A stretch of DNA of 8,706 bases from CAYNEI01 sp964396185 (lineage in GTDB: Archaea > Thermoplasmatota > SW-10-69-26): assembly GCA_964396185.1 (NCBI GenBank), contig CAYNEI010000081.1, positions 1 to 8,706 of the forward strand, read 5' to 3'. The translations under genes were made by a program, and so were the position numbers. Below the pieces are notes generated by a model, which was not told the origin of the DNA, did no database searches, and saw nothing but the letters and a program-made list of their open reading frames with translations. Below, piece by piece: positions 1-5,304 of this stretch (position 1 is the first letter of the stretch; each line of letters begins with the position of its first letter).

Positions 1-545
1 ACGATGCCCAGCTGGCGAGCTTCGTCGGCCTCCACCAGCTCGCCGGTGAGCACGAGACGCATGGCCTGGCCCAGACCGATCAGCCGCGGCAGACGTTGGG
101 TGGCGCCCCCACCTGGGATGATGCCCAGCCGGATCTCCGGGGAGCCCAGCTTGGCTGTGCCGGCTGCCAGGCGGAGATCACACGCGAGCGCGAGCTCGAG
201 GCCAGCGCCCAGGGCGTGGCCGTTGATGGCCGCGATGACGGGCGCATCCAGGGCCTCGATGGCCTCGTACATGCGGGGTGGGGCGATGAAGGCGCGCTGC
301 TCCTCGGTGGTGCGCTCGACCATCTCGTTGAGATCCGCGCCTGCCGCGAAGCTCTTTCCCGAGCCTGTGAGCACGATGGCCCTTGCGCCGTCGGCCACGG
401 CCTGGCTCAACGCAGAGAGGAGCTCGGTGCGCGTGGCCGCATCCAGTGCGTTGCGTTTCTCCGGTCTCTCGATGCGCACGATGGCGACGTGCTCGGCGTC
501 GCTTTCTTCGATCCGCACCGTGCTCTCAGCGGTCGGCTCGGCCAT
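1..545 (-). CDS. Enoyl-CoA hydratase/isomerase (crotonase family), C-terminus cut by window edge
   Basis: The 181 visible residues form a crotonase-fold enzyme, which hydrates 2-enoyl-CoA thioesters in fatty acid or other acyl-CoA degradation in the cytoplasm. Seen in the sequence: the N-terminal signature RPEKRNALD (residues 28-35), the oxyanion-hole and CoA-binding stretch SFAAGADLNEM (65-75), the core INGHALGAGLELALACD (107-123), and SPEIRLGIIPGGGATQRLPR (135-154). The two catalytic glutamates of classical hydratases are both present (E117 and E137, matching rat E144 and E164), so hydratase chemistry is likely, although some relatives act as isomerases. Family members are about 260 residues, so roughly 75 are missing beyond position 1. 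The ATG at 545 is the only good start; no Shine-Dalgarno is seen, but a CTTTTC box lies about 26 bases upstream. The DUF357 gene lies 39 bases upstream on the same strand, separated by a terminator-like hairpin. Substrate specificity cannot be read from the sequence. Confidence 0.95.
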   Translation of the reverse strand, partial: MAEPTAESTVRIEESDAEHVAIVRIERPEKRNALDAATRTELLSALSQAVADGARAIVLTGSGKSFAAGADLNEMVERTTEEQRAFIAPPRMYEAIEALDAPVIAAINGHALGAGLELALACDLRLAAGTAKLGSPEIRLGIIPGGGATQRLPRLIGLGQAMRLVLTGELVEADEARQLGI

Positions 546-568
546 GGCGCCCCATGGTCGAGGATAGG

Positions 569-596
569 AAAAGGGTTCGCAGGGCTACGCGAACCC
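569..596 (-). terminator. Hairpin plus U-tract after the DUF357 gene
   Basis: On the minus strand GGGTTCGC and GCGAACCC (plus-strand 573-580 and 589-596) form a perfect 8-bp stem with an 8-base loop, followed directly by TTTT. The stem includes the last codons and the TAG stop of the DUF357 gene. The shape matches an intrinsic terminator and separates that gene from the downstream enoyl-CoA hydratase gene. Archaeal termination depends mainly on the U-tract, and four U's is short, so efficiency is uncertain. The same bases (568-573) also sit where the -26 box of the hydratase gene would be. Confidence 0.5.
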
Positions 597-887
597 GTCG
601 TCGGGGTAGCTCCAGTCGATGTCCCCGGTCTCAGCCCCGATCTCCAGCCATGCCCACGCCCAGACGATAGCCTCGAAGGCGCGCACCAGATCCTCGTCGC
701 GCTGGAAGTGGTCGGTGTCCGAGCGGTAGGCCTGGATGTTCTCGAGGAAGGCCTTGCCCCGCGGGGTCGATGCTTGGGCCTCCTCTAGCGCTTCATCCAG
801 GCGGTTGCGCCACCGTTCGGTCTCCTTGAGGAGCTGCTGGGCCGTCTCGTCCACGGCCTCCAGAGAAAGCAAGGGGGTCAATACCAT
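585..887 (-). CDS. DUF357 family protein, small archaeal helical protein
   Basis: The 100-residue product is predicted to be all helical and has no signal peptide or membrane segment, so it should be cytoplasmic. It matches the DUF357 pattern as I remember it: charged helices (about 8-40), then the conserved segment AYRSDTDHFQRDEDLVRAFE (53-72), then AIVWAWAWLEIGAETGDI (73-90). The family is archaeal and its biochemical function is unknown to me. The start is chosen as ATG at 887. An in-frame GTG at 905 also exists, but it lies almost on a TATA-like sequence (909-916) which is correctly spaced, about 25 bases, for a leaderless transcript starting at 887. An inverted repeat spans that promoter and a terminator-like hairpin covers the stop codon, so the gene is probably transcribed alone and possibly regulated. 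Confidence 0.85.
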   Translation of the reverse strand: MVLTPLLSLEAVDETAQQLLKETERWRNRLDEALEEAQASTPRGKAFLENIQAYRSDTDHFQRDEDLVRAFEAIVWAWAWLEIGAETGDIDWSYPDDGFA

Positions 888-894
888 TGCGTAG

Positions 895-920
895 CCCCTG
901 AACACAGGGTTTATCAGGGG
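895..920 (-). promoter_or_regulatory. TATA-like box inside an inverted repeat, promoter and possible operator of the DUF357 gene
   Basis: The minus strand reads TGATAAAC at 916-909, centred about 25 bases before the ATG at 887. Flanking it, CCCCTGA (895-901) and TCAGGGG (914-920) are perfect 7-base inverted arms with a 12-base spacer. The right arm overlaps the TATA-like box and the left arm lies between the box and the expected transcription start, which is where a repressor dimer would block transcription factor binding. The operator role is inferred from geometry only. Confidence 0.45.
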
Positions 921-1019
921 TGCACCACCCTTGTTGGATTGCCCTCACGGGCCGAGAAATACTGGAGGTGGTGTACTGAGACGACAAAGTGAACATAGTT
1001 TGATCAGGGACAGCGACGG

Positions 1020-1283
1020 AACGCCACAGACGGGCCCTACGATCCCGCCGTAGGCCCACCGGCCCGTCAAGACGTGACGGCCGCGGTGGGCTCTCGTAGG
1101 GCCACCGCGTGACCTTCCGTCGTACCCCGCTCGGTCCCCTGGGTGCGCCCAGGTTCCGGCCGTGTCGGGTCAACCGGCCCCGCTTGCAGAGCCCGGCCCG
1201 GCCAGCCCCCCGATGGGGCTCGTCGGTGCGGGGTCGGTTCTCCTTTTCATATCTGCTTGCTTCTTGGAACCGCGGACTTTTTT
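1020..1283 (+). ncRNA. Candidate structured non-coding RNA in a gene-free 413-base gap
   Basis: Positions 888-1300 hold no convincing gene, but the plus strand can fold into many stems. The strongest is a long compound hairpin: GGCCCTACG (1033-1041) with CGTAGGGCC (1095-1103), then GCCCACCG (1054-1061) with CGGTGGGC (1084-1091), then CCGTC (1064-1068) with GACGG (1076-1080), all perfect. Next come CCTGGG/CCCAGG (1138-1143, 1148-1153; tetraloop TGCG), AGCCCC/GGGGCT (1204-1209, 1215-1220) and CGGTTC/GAACCG (1235-1240, 1267-1272). T6 at 1278-1283 follows the last stem, as a plus-strand terminator would. A weak A/T stretch at about 990-1002 could be a promoter. I could not match it to RNase P, SRP or tRNA. 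High GC alone produces some stems, and the strand is inferred from the T6, so confidence is modest. Confidence 0.33.
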
Positions 1284-1300
1284 CCCAGCGCCAGCTGGGC

Positions 1301-2098
1301 CTAGGAGGGGGGTGCAACGTGTGTCCAGTGGTTGCTGTGGCCGAAGGCGTGGAAACCGACGCCGTCGTACGGGCCGGCTTGGATACCGGTCTCGGGGGTG
1401 CCTTCGACGGTGGCGGTGCCGAGGTAGACAGAAAGCTCGCCGAACTCCGCATCCGCGATGCCCGTGGTGCCGGTCTCATCGGCGCCGAAGAAGCGTGCGG
1501 TGTTGGCTGGCATGGACTCCTCGACAAGGGCGACCTGACTGGTGAGCGTGGCACCTCCTGAGGACGGGAAGGCTGCGAGGCCCGTTCGCTGGGCCCCCAA
1601 GTCGGATCGTTCCAGGCTGAGATCGTCCAAGGCCGGTCGGAGCCCCCATGCCTGCCAGACGCGGAGATGAGATTCGGCCGAGGTCCAGTACCCGAGCAGG
1701 AGCAGGTGGCCGAAGGCAGCCTCAGGGTTCCTGAGCTCCTCGGGGGGCGTGACGAACGCGGCGGTGAACGCGCGTTCGAACCCTTCCCCATCCGGGCCGG
1801 TACACTGGGAAGCGACGACGAAGAGCTCACCCATCTGGTCGCTGGTCGGGGTGGCTCCCAGGCTTCCGCCGCCGGTGTAGGGCGCGATCGAGAAGCCGTC
1901 CGGGAGGCTCCCGGAGTAGTCTTCAGCCGGGACGGGGAACGAGGCTGCTTGCTCGTAGCAATCGACCATCACGAGCGCCGCGGGAACCGGTGGTTCGGTG
2001 GGCGCAGATGACGAAGTGCCGTCTGCTCCCTGCTCGGTCGTTGGGTCGATGCACCCCGCCGAGAGGACGAGGATCGAGGCCCAGACAACTCTCCACAT
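1301..2098 (-). CDS. Predicted surface lipoprotein of unknown function
   Basis: The 265-residue product starts with a short hydrophobic signal (residues 3-15) that ends in the lipobox-like LSAGC, so C16 would be lipidated and the protein anchored on the outer face of the membrane. A low-complexity Ser/Thr/Pro/Gly linker (17-40) leads to a globular part of about 225 residues that I do not recognise. Two further cysteines (C47, C99) could form a disulfide. Near the end four histidines are clustered (H250, H254, H257, H260 in GFHAFGHSNHWTH), suggesting metal binding, though this is only inference. The ATG at 2098 is preferred over an in-frame upstream start at 2125: the latter lies inside a clear TATATG box, which is correctly spaced for a leaderless start at 2098, and using 2098 puts the signal peptide at the N-terminus. 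It diverges from the DUF1761 gene. Confidence 0.8.
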   Translation of the reverse strand: MWRVVWASILVLSAGCIDPTTEQGADGTSSSAPTEPPVPAALVMVDCYEQAASFPVPAEDYSGSLPDGFSIAPYTGGGSLGATPTSDQMGELFVVASQCTGPDGEGFERAFTAAFVTPPEELRNPEAAFGHLLLLGYWTSAESHLRVWQAWGLRPALDDLSLERSDLGAQRTGLAAFPSSGGATLTSQVALVEESMPANTARFFGADETGTTGIADAEFGELSVYLGTATVEGTPETGIQAGPYDGVGFHAFGHSNHWTHVAPPS

Positions 2099-2121
2099 AC
2101 GGGCGTCCAGCCGACTGTAGC

Positions 2122-2130
2122 TCATATACC
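2122..2130 (-). promoter_or_regulatory. TATA box of the lipoprotein gene
   Basis: The minus strand reads GGTATATGA at 2130-2122, the clearest TATA box in the window, centred about 28 bases upstream of the ATG at 2098. There is no purine-rich ribosome binding site in front of that ATG, so the transcript is probably leaderless. The core CATATA also reads as A/T-rich on the plus strand, so some divergent activity toward the DUF1761 gene is possible. Confidence 0.7.
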
Positions 2131-2174
2131 TGCCGCCGCGAAGGGGCCGGACGCCCCTACAGGCGAAACGACAC

Positions 2175-2180
2175 CTTCAT
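2175..2180 (+). promoter_or_regulatory. Weak -26 box of the DUF1761 gene
   Basis: CTTCAT is centred about 27 bases before the ATG at 2205. It resembles the TTCAAG/CTTGAA boxes found at the same distance before the ABC-F, CHY zinc-finger and aconitase genes. No Shine-Dalgarno sequence precedes the ATG, in keeping with leaderless transcription. On its own this hexamer would not be convincing. Confidence 0.35.
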
Positions 2181-2204
2181 GCCCGCTCAACCCGAGGGCG
2201 CGCC

Positions 2205-2618
2205 ATGGCGATCCTCGGGTTCGAGCCGGTCGCGATGCTGGCCGCGGTGGGTGCCTACGTGGGCTTGGGCGCGCTGTGGTACGCACCCTTCTTTCTGGGC
2301 AAGCCCTGGCTGGCAGCCATGGGCATCCAGGATCCCAGCGGGATGGATGCGACCCGCACCAAGCTAGGCCTCGGCGTGAGCGTGCTAGCCGCCTTCGTGA
2401 CAGCCGTGGCCCTGGACACGGTGATGGATCTCACCGGGTTGGTGGGGGTCTACGAGGGCGCGCTCACAGGCGCGCTGTGCGCCATCGGCTTCTTCGCCAT
2501 GATGGCGGCACCGCCGGCGGTCTTCGAGGACCGCGCCCCGGCCGTCTTCGCCATCGACGTGAGCTACACGATCACGGCCATGGCGCTCATGGGGAGCCTC
2601 ATCGGTTGGCTCGGCTGA
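2205..2618 (+). CDS. DUF1761 family membrane protein
   Basis: The 137-residue product is a small integral membrane protein with four predicted helices, about residues 8-30, 54-74, 84-105 and 113-136. The first helix and loop carry GALWYAPFFLGKPWLAAMG (22-40), a hallmark of the DUF1761 family (typically WYSP-FGK-W), and the length is normal for it. The family occurs in bacteria and archaea; its function is unknown to me, with no catalytic residues evident. The ATG at 2205 fits the family N-terminus; an upstream ATG at 2179 is out of frame. The gene diverges from the lipoprotein gene and converges on the secreted-protein gene, with a 56-base gap that shows no strong terminator. It is probably a single-gene transcript. 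Confidence 0.88.
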   Translation: MAILGFEPVAMLAAVGAYVGLGALWYAPFFLGKPWLAAMGIQDPSGMDATRTKLGLGVSVLAAFVTAVALDTVMDLTGLVGVYEGALTGALCAIGFFAMMAAPPAVFEDRAPAVFAIDVSYTITAMALMGSLIGWLG

Positions 2619-2674
2619 CGCCTCGGTTGCGCTGGATGCTCACACGGCGTGAACGCGCAGAGGGGGTCTCGCGG

Positions 2675-3259
2675 TCACTCGCGCAGCTCAGCGGTGCCGG
2701 CCACGTCGAGGCGGTAGTTGGTGGCGCGGTCGTACTTGATGTTGGCGTGGCCGGAGCCCAGGGTGCTGTAGGTGCCGTTCTCGACGCCGGTGGTGTTCCC
2801 GTGGAGGCCGAAGTGGTTGACTGGCGCGGAGGGCTTGCCGGTGGTCTGGAGGTTGTAGCGGAAGCCGTCGAGGCCCTGGCCGAGGTACGAGGAGAACATC
2901 CCGTGGATCTTGACCTCGCGGGTGAAGGACTCCACCGTCTCGTTGTTCCCGTCTTCGTCCACGCGCGTGATGGTCACCTCGGCATCCAGGCCGCGGCCGC
3001 TGAAGCCCTTGCCGTTCCCGTTGCCGTTGTTGTCCTTGAGTGTCACGTCCCCGGTGACCTCGATGGTTACCTCGAGCATCTCGCCGGTCCGGGTGGCCAG
3101 AGCGGTGCCTGTGAGCTCCATCTCGAGCGTGCGAACCTCCCCGCCGGGGGGGCCGTTGGCTTGGGCCGCGTTGCCGACCCCGTCGGGCTTGGCCGCCTGC
3201 GTGGGCGCCAAGACGGTCAACAACGCGAGCGCGGTGAGCAACACCAGTGTCTTGTTCAT
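2675..3259 (-). CDS. Small secreted protein with signal peptide, function unknown
   Basis: The 194-residue product has a typical Sec signal peptide: MNK, a hydrophobic core (about 4-18), and a likely cleavage after TQA (20-22) or one residue later. There is no lipobox or C-terminal anchor, so it is probably released or loosely held at the surface. The mature part is rich in Thr, Val and Gly in alternating patterns, suggesting a beta-strand fold; it contains an Asn/Gly-rich loop (DNNGNGNGKG, 76-85). Three N-glycosylation sequons are present (N106-E-T, N155-T-T, N161-G-T), compatible with an archaeal surface glycoprotein. I do not recognise a family. The ATG at 3259 is supported by GGGGAGA five bases upstream and by a TATA box farther up, so this transcript has a short leader. 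It lies downstream of the ABC-F gene on the same strand but seems to have its own promoter. Confidence 0.82.
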   Translation of the reverse strand: MNKTLVLLTALALLTVLAPTQAAKPDGVGNAAQANGPPGGEVRTLEMELTGTALATRTGEMLEVTIEVTGDVTLKDNNGNGNGKGFSGRGLDAEVTITRVDEDGNNETVESFTREVKIHGMFSSYLGQGLDGFRYNLQTTGKPSAPVNHFGLHGNTTGVENGTYSTLGSGHANIKYDRATNYRLDVAGTAELRE

Positions 3260-3264
3260 GTGGA

Positions 3265-3271
3265 TCTCCCC
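3265..3271 (-). promoter_or_regulatory. Shine-Dalgarno sequence of the secreted-protein gene
   Basis: The minus strand reads GGGGAGA ending five bases before the ATG at 3259. It supports this start and marks the gene as leadered, unlike most of its neighbours. Confidence 0.6.
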
Positions 3272-3310
3272 GTTACGGCCGACGAGGCCGGGTGGAGCAT
3301 CGCTTCAGTA

Positions 3311-3317
3311 GTATAAG
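3311..3317 (-). promoter_or_regulatory. TATA box of the secreted-protein gene
   Basis: The minus strand reads CTTATAC, within an A/T-rich stretch (3309-3323) that stands out from the GC-rich surroundings. Transcription would start near 3288, giving a leader of about 30 bases that carries the Shine-Dalgarno at 3265-3271. It lies in the 100-base gap after the ABC-F gene, so the two genes need not be cotranscribed. Confidence 0.6.
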
Positions 3318-3359
3318 ATTTTAGGGTTGGCTAGGGTCGGGGGTACATCCCGGCCGCGG

Positions 3360-5165
3360 TCACCCGATCCGCTCCACCATGCCGTCGGCCTCGGCGCGCC
3401 GGATGAGCCGCCGGAAACCCTGTGTCTCCAAGCCGGTCAAGCCGATCTCGTCGCCCTGCTGGTAGCGCTTGTTGCGGGCCTCATCGCGGAAAGCTCGCAG
3501 CACGCGGTAGCGCACATCCACCTGGGCGCCGGTGAACCGGGCCATGTGCTTGCTCGTCCTGGCCGTGCTGAAGTCGCCCGGGAAAAGCCCGAGCCGCTGG
3601 TCGTGTAAGACCAGGATGTGGTCGCAGATCTGGTCGAGGAAGCTGCGGTTGTGGCTGACGACGAGCACGGTTCCTTCGTACTCGGCCAGGGCGCCTGCCA
3701 CGATCTCCTGGCCCTCGAGGTCCAGGTGGTTGGTGGGCTCGTCGAGCAGGAGGATGTTGTAGGGTTCGACCACGAACTTGGCCAGGGAGAGCCGGGCGCG
3801 CTCGCCGCCGCTGAGCTCGCGGACCTTCTTGAAGACCGTGTCCCCTGAGAAGCGGAACCGGCCGAGCAGGCCGCGCGTCCACTCGTCTGGCGGCTCGGGG
3901 CTACGCAGGGCGCGGACCTCCTCGATGAGCGTGCGGTCCCCGTCAAGGGTCTCGTGGTGCTGGTCGAAGTAGCCCACATGCGCTGCCTTGGAAAGGTTGA
4001 CGGTGCCCTCGTCGGGCTGCTGCTCGCCGGTGACGAGCTTGAGCAGGGTCGACTTCCCGCAGCCGTTGGGCCCGATGATGCCCACCTTGTCGCCGCCCTC
4101 GATCTCGAAGGTGGCGTCCTCGTAGAGGGTCACGCCGTCGAAGCCCTTGCTGACCTCCTCGAACTTGAGCATGCGCTTGGGCACGCGCGGTGTTTCGAAG
4201 AGGAGCTTGAACCCCTTGTGCCGGCGCTTGGCGCCCTTGGGCAGGTCGCTGTAGGCGCGCTGCATGCGCTTCTGCCGGCTCTTGATCTGGGCGTCGTACT
4301 TGTTGCGCCGCTTGAGCTCCTCGATGATGCCCTTCTGCCGGAGGAACTCCTTGCGATCCCGGCGCTTGCGCGCCTCGAGCGCGGCTTGGATGGCGGCCTT
4401 CTGCTCCTCGTAGGCAGAGAAGTTGCCGGCGTAGGCCGAGACCTGGTGGTCTGAGAGCTCGAAGACGCGCGTGGCCGTGTTGTCCAGCAGGTAGCGGTCA
4501 TGCGCGGCCAGCACCACCGCCCCGTCCAGGCCCATGAGGTAGTCCTCGATGAACTCCACCGTGCCGATGTCCATGTGGTTGGTGGGCTCGTCGAGCAGGA
4601 GCAGATCCGTCTCGCGAGCGCGCGCGAGCACCTTGCACAGGATGACCTTGGAGCGCTCCCCGCCGGAGAGCTCGCCCCAACGCGCGTCCACGATGCGTTC
4701 CGGGAGCCCGACGGCCTCCATGAGCGGGTGGTCGGTCACGTGCGCCTTGGCCTTCTCCTCGGCTAACCGGGCCTGCAGCTCGCTGTAGTGGGCCATCCGC
4801 TCGTCGGCATCCGGCTGCTCGAAGGCGCCGGGCTCTGCCATCCACGCCTCGATCTCGCTGATCTCTTGCTCCAGGCGTATGGCTTGGTCGCTGGGAGCGG
4901 CGAGCAAGTCGGCGACCTGGGTACCAGCAGGCGCCTCGGGCACCTGGGGGAGGTAGGCCACGCGCAGATCAGGTGCTCGCTCGAAGAGCCCCATCTCCGG
5001 GCGCAGCTCGCCCGCCAGGAGCTTGAAGAGCGTGGTCTTGCCGGCACCGTTCGGGCCCACGAGCGCGATCTTGTCCCCGGGGAAGATGTGGAAGCTGGCG
5101 GCCTGGAGCACGTGCGTTGGGCCGTAGCTCTTGGTGATCTCCTCGGCACGGACGAGCGGGCGCAC
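3360..5165 (-). CDS. ABC-F family ATPase (ribosome-associated, EttA/Uup/Vga-like)
   Basis: The 601-residue protein has two fused ABC ATPase domains and no membrane segments, the ABC-F architecture. Domain 1 has Walker A GPNGAGKT (37-44), signature LSGGE (166-170), Walker B LLLLDEPT (188-195, catalytic E193) and switch H222. Domain 2 has Walker A GPNGCGKS (365-372), LSGGE (451-455), ILLLDEPT (471-478, E476) and H505. The two are joined by a charged linker (about 251-330, with RKRRDRKEFLRQKG and KSRQKRMQR), corresponding to the interdomain linker that reaches the ribosomal P-site tRNA in this class. About 60 residues follow the second ATPase domain (540-601), an extension I do not recognise. 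ABC-F proteins relieve ribosome stalling or protect ribosomes from antibiotics; which applies here is unknown. The start is GTG at 5165: it gives the usual N-terminus just before AEEITKSYGP, and TTCAAG lies 26 bases upstream. A longer in-frame start at 5354 would overlap the divergent gene. Confidence 0.93.
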   Translation of the reverse strand: MRPLVRAEEITKSYGPTHVLQAASFHIFPGDKIALVGPNGAGKTTLFKLLAGELRPEMGLFERAPDLRVAYLPQVPEAPAGTQVADLLAAPSDQAIRLEQEISEIEAWMAEPGAFEQPDADERMAHYSELQARLAEEKAKAHVTDHPLMEAVGLPERIVDARWGELSGGERSKVILCKVLARARETDLLLLDEPTNHMDIGTVEFIEDYLMGLDGAVVLAAHDRYLLDNTATRVFELSDHQVSAYAGNFSAYEEQKAAIQAALEARKRRDRKEFLRQKGIIEELKRRNKYDAQIKSRQKRMQRAYSDLPKGAKRRHKGFKLLFETPRVPKRMLKFEEVSKGFDGVTLYEDATFEIEGGDKVGIIGPNGCGKSTLLKLVTGEQQPDEGTVNLSKAAHVGYFDQHHETLDGDRTLIEEVRALRSPEPPDEWTRGLLGRFRFSGDTVFKKVRELSGGERARLSLAKFVVEPYNILLLDEPTNHLDLEGQEIVAGALAEYEGTVLVVSHNRSFLDQICDHILVLHDQRLGLFPGDFSTARTSKHMARFTGAQVDVRYRVLRAFRDEARNKRYQQGDEIGLTGLETQGFRRLIRRAEADGMVERIG

Positions 5166-5188
5166 AAGGGAGATGATGGCGCCCTTGG

Positions 5189-5194
5189 CTTGAA
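5189..5194 (-). promoter_or_regulatory. -26 box of the ABC-F gene
   Basis: The minus strand reads TTCAAG, centred 26-27 bases before the GTG at 5165. The same hexamer or its reverse complement is found at the same distance before the CHY zinc-finger and aconitase genes. No Shine-Dalgarno precedes the GTG, so a leaderless transcript is inferred. Confidence 0.5.
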
Positions 5195-5254
5195 GGGTTG
5201 CCCTTGGGGGACTCCCTGCCGTCGTCGCACCTGTCTTGCGGGTGTCACCTGAAC

Positions 5255-5294
5255 AGTTAACCGGTGCAAGGAGGTTGGAGGCAGGTCTGGGAGG
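5255..5294 (+). promoter_or_regulatory. TATA-like box and Shine-Dalgarno of the MopE/TSP3 protein gene
   Basis: AGTTAAC (5255-5261) is the only A/T-rich stretch upstream of this gene and would place transcription start near 5284. GGGAGG (5289-5294) then lies ten bases before the GTG at 5305. An AAGGAGGT at 5268-5275 is a stronger Shine-Dalgarno match but has no suitable start after it, apart from in-frame TTG codons that would lengthen the signal peptide. The arrangement resembles that of the other secreted-protein gene (3259). Confidence 0.45.
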
Positions 5295-5304
5295 CTTGAC
5301 AACC

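Noticed and set aside
1020..1283. Identification of the structured region as SRP RNA, RNase P RNA or tRNA
   Set aside because: On both strands I looked for the SRP helix-8 motif (GGAA loop with AGCAGCC-like partner), RNase P motifs (GAGGAAAGUC, ACAGAAA, AGAUGA) and a tRNA T-loop; only fragments such as GGGAAAAAAGTCC and GACGGAAGGTC occur, without the rest.
1284..1299. Hairpin CCCAGC-GCCA-GCTGGG as terminator of the lipoprotein gene
   Set aside because: On the minus strand it is followed by A's, not T's, so it lacks the U-tract; the T6 belongs to the plus strand and precedes the hairpin.
793..1830. Long minus-strand reading frame overlapping the structured region and the lipoprotein gene
   Set aside because: Its product is low-complexity Ser/Pro/Arg sequence typical of an out-of-phase frame in GC-rich DNA; the lipoprotein frame has a signal peptide, lipobox and TATA box.
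2142..2158. Hairpin AGGGGC-CGGAC-GCCCCT between the divergent lipoprotein and DUF1761 genes
   Set aside because: A 6-bp GC-rich stem is expected by chance in such DNA, and it does not overlap either -26 box.
2619..2674. Terminator between the convergent DUF1761 and secreted-protein genes
   Set aside because: Only a 4-bp stem (TCAC/GTGA) and no T-tract on either strand were found.
2276..3316. Long plus-strand frame across the DUF1761 and secreted-protein genes
   Set aside because: It runs antisense to a gene with a clear signal peptide, TATA box and Shine-Dalgarno, and gives an Ala/Gly/Val/His-rich product without domains.
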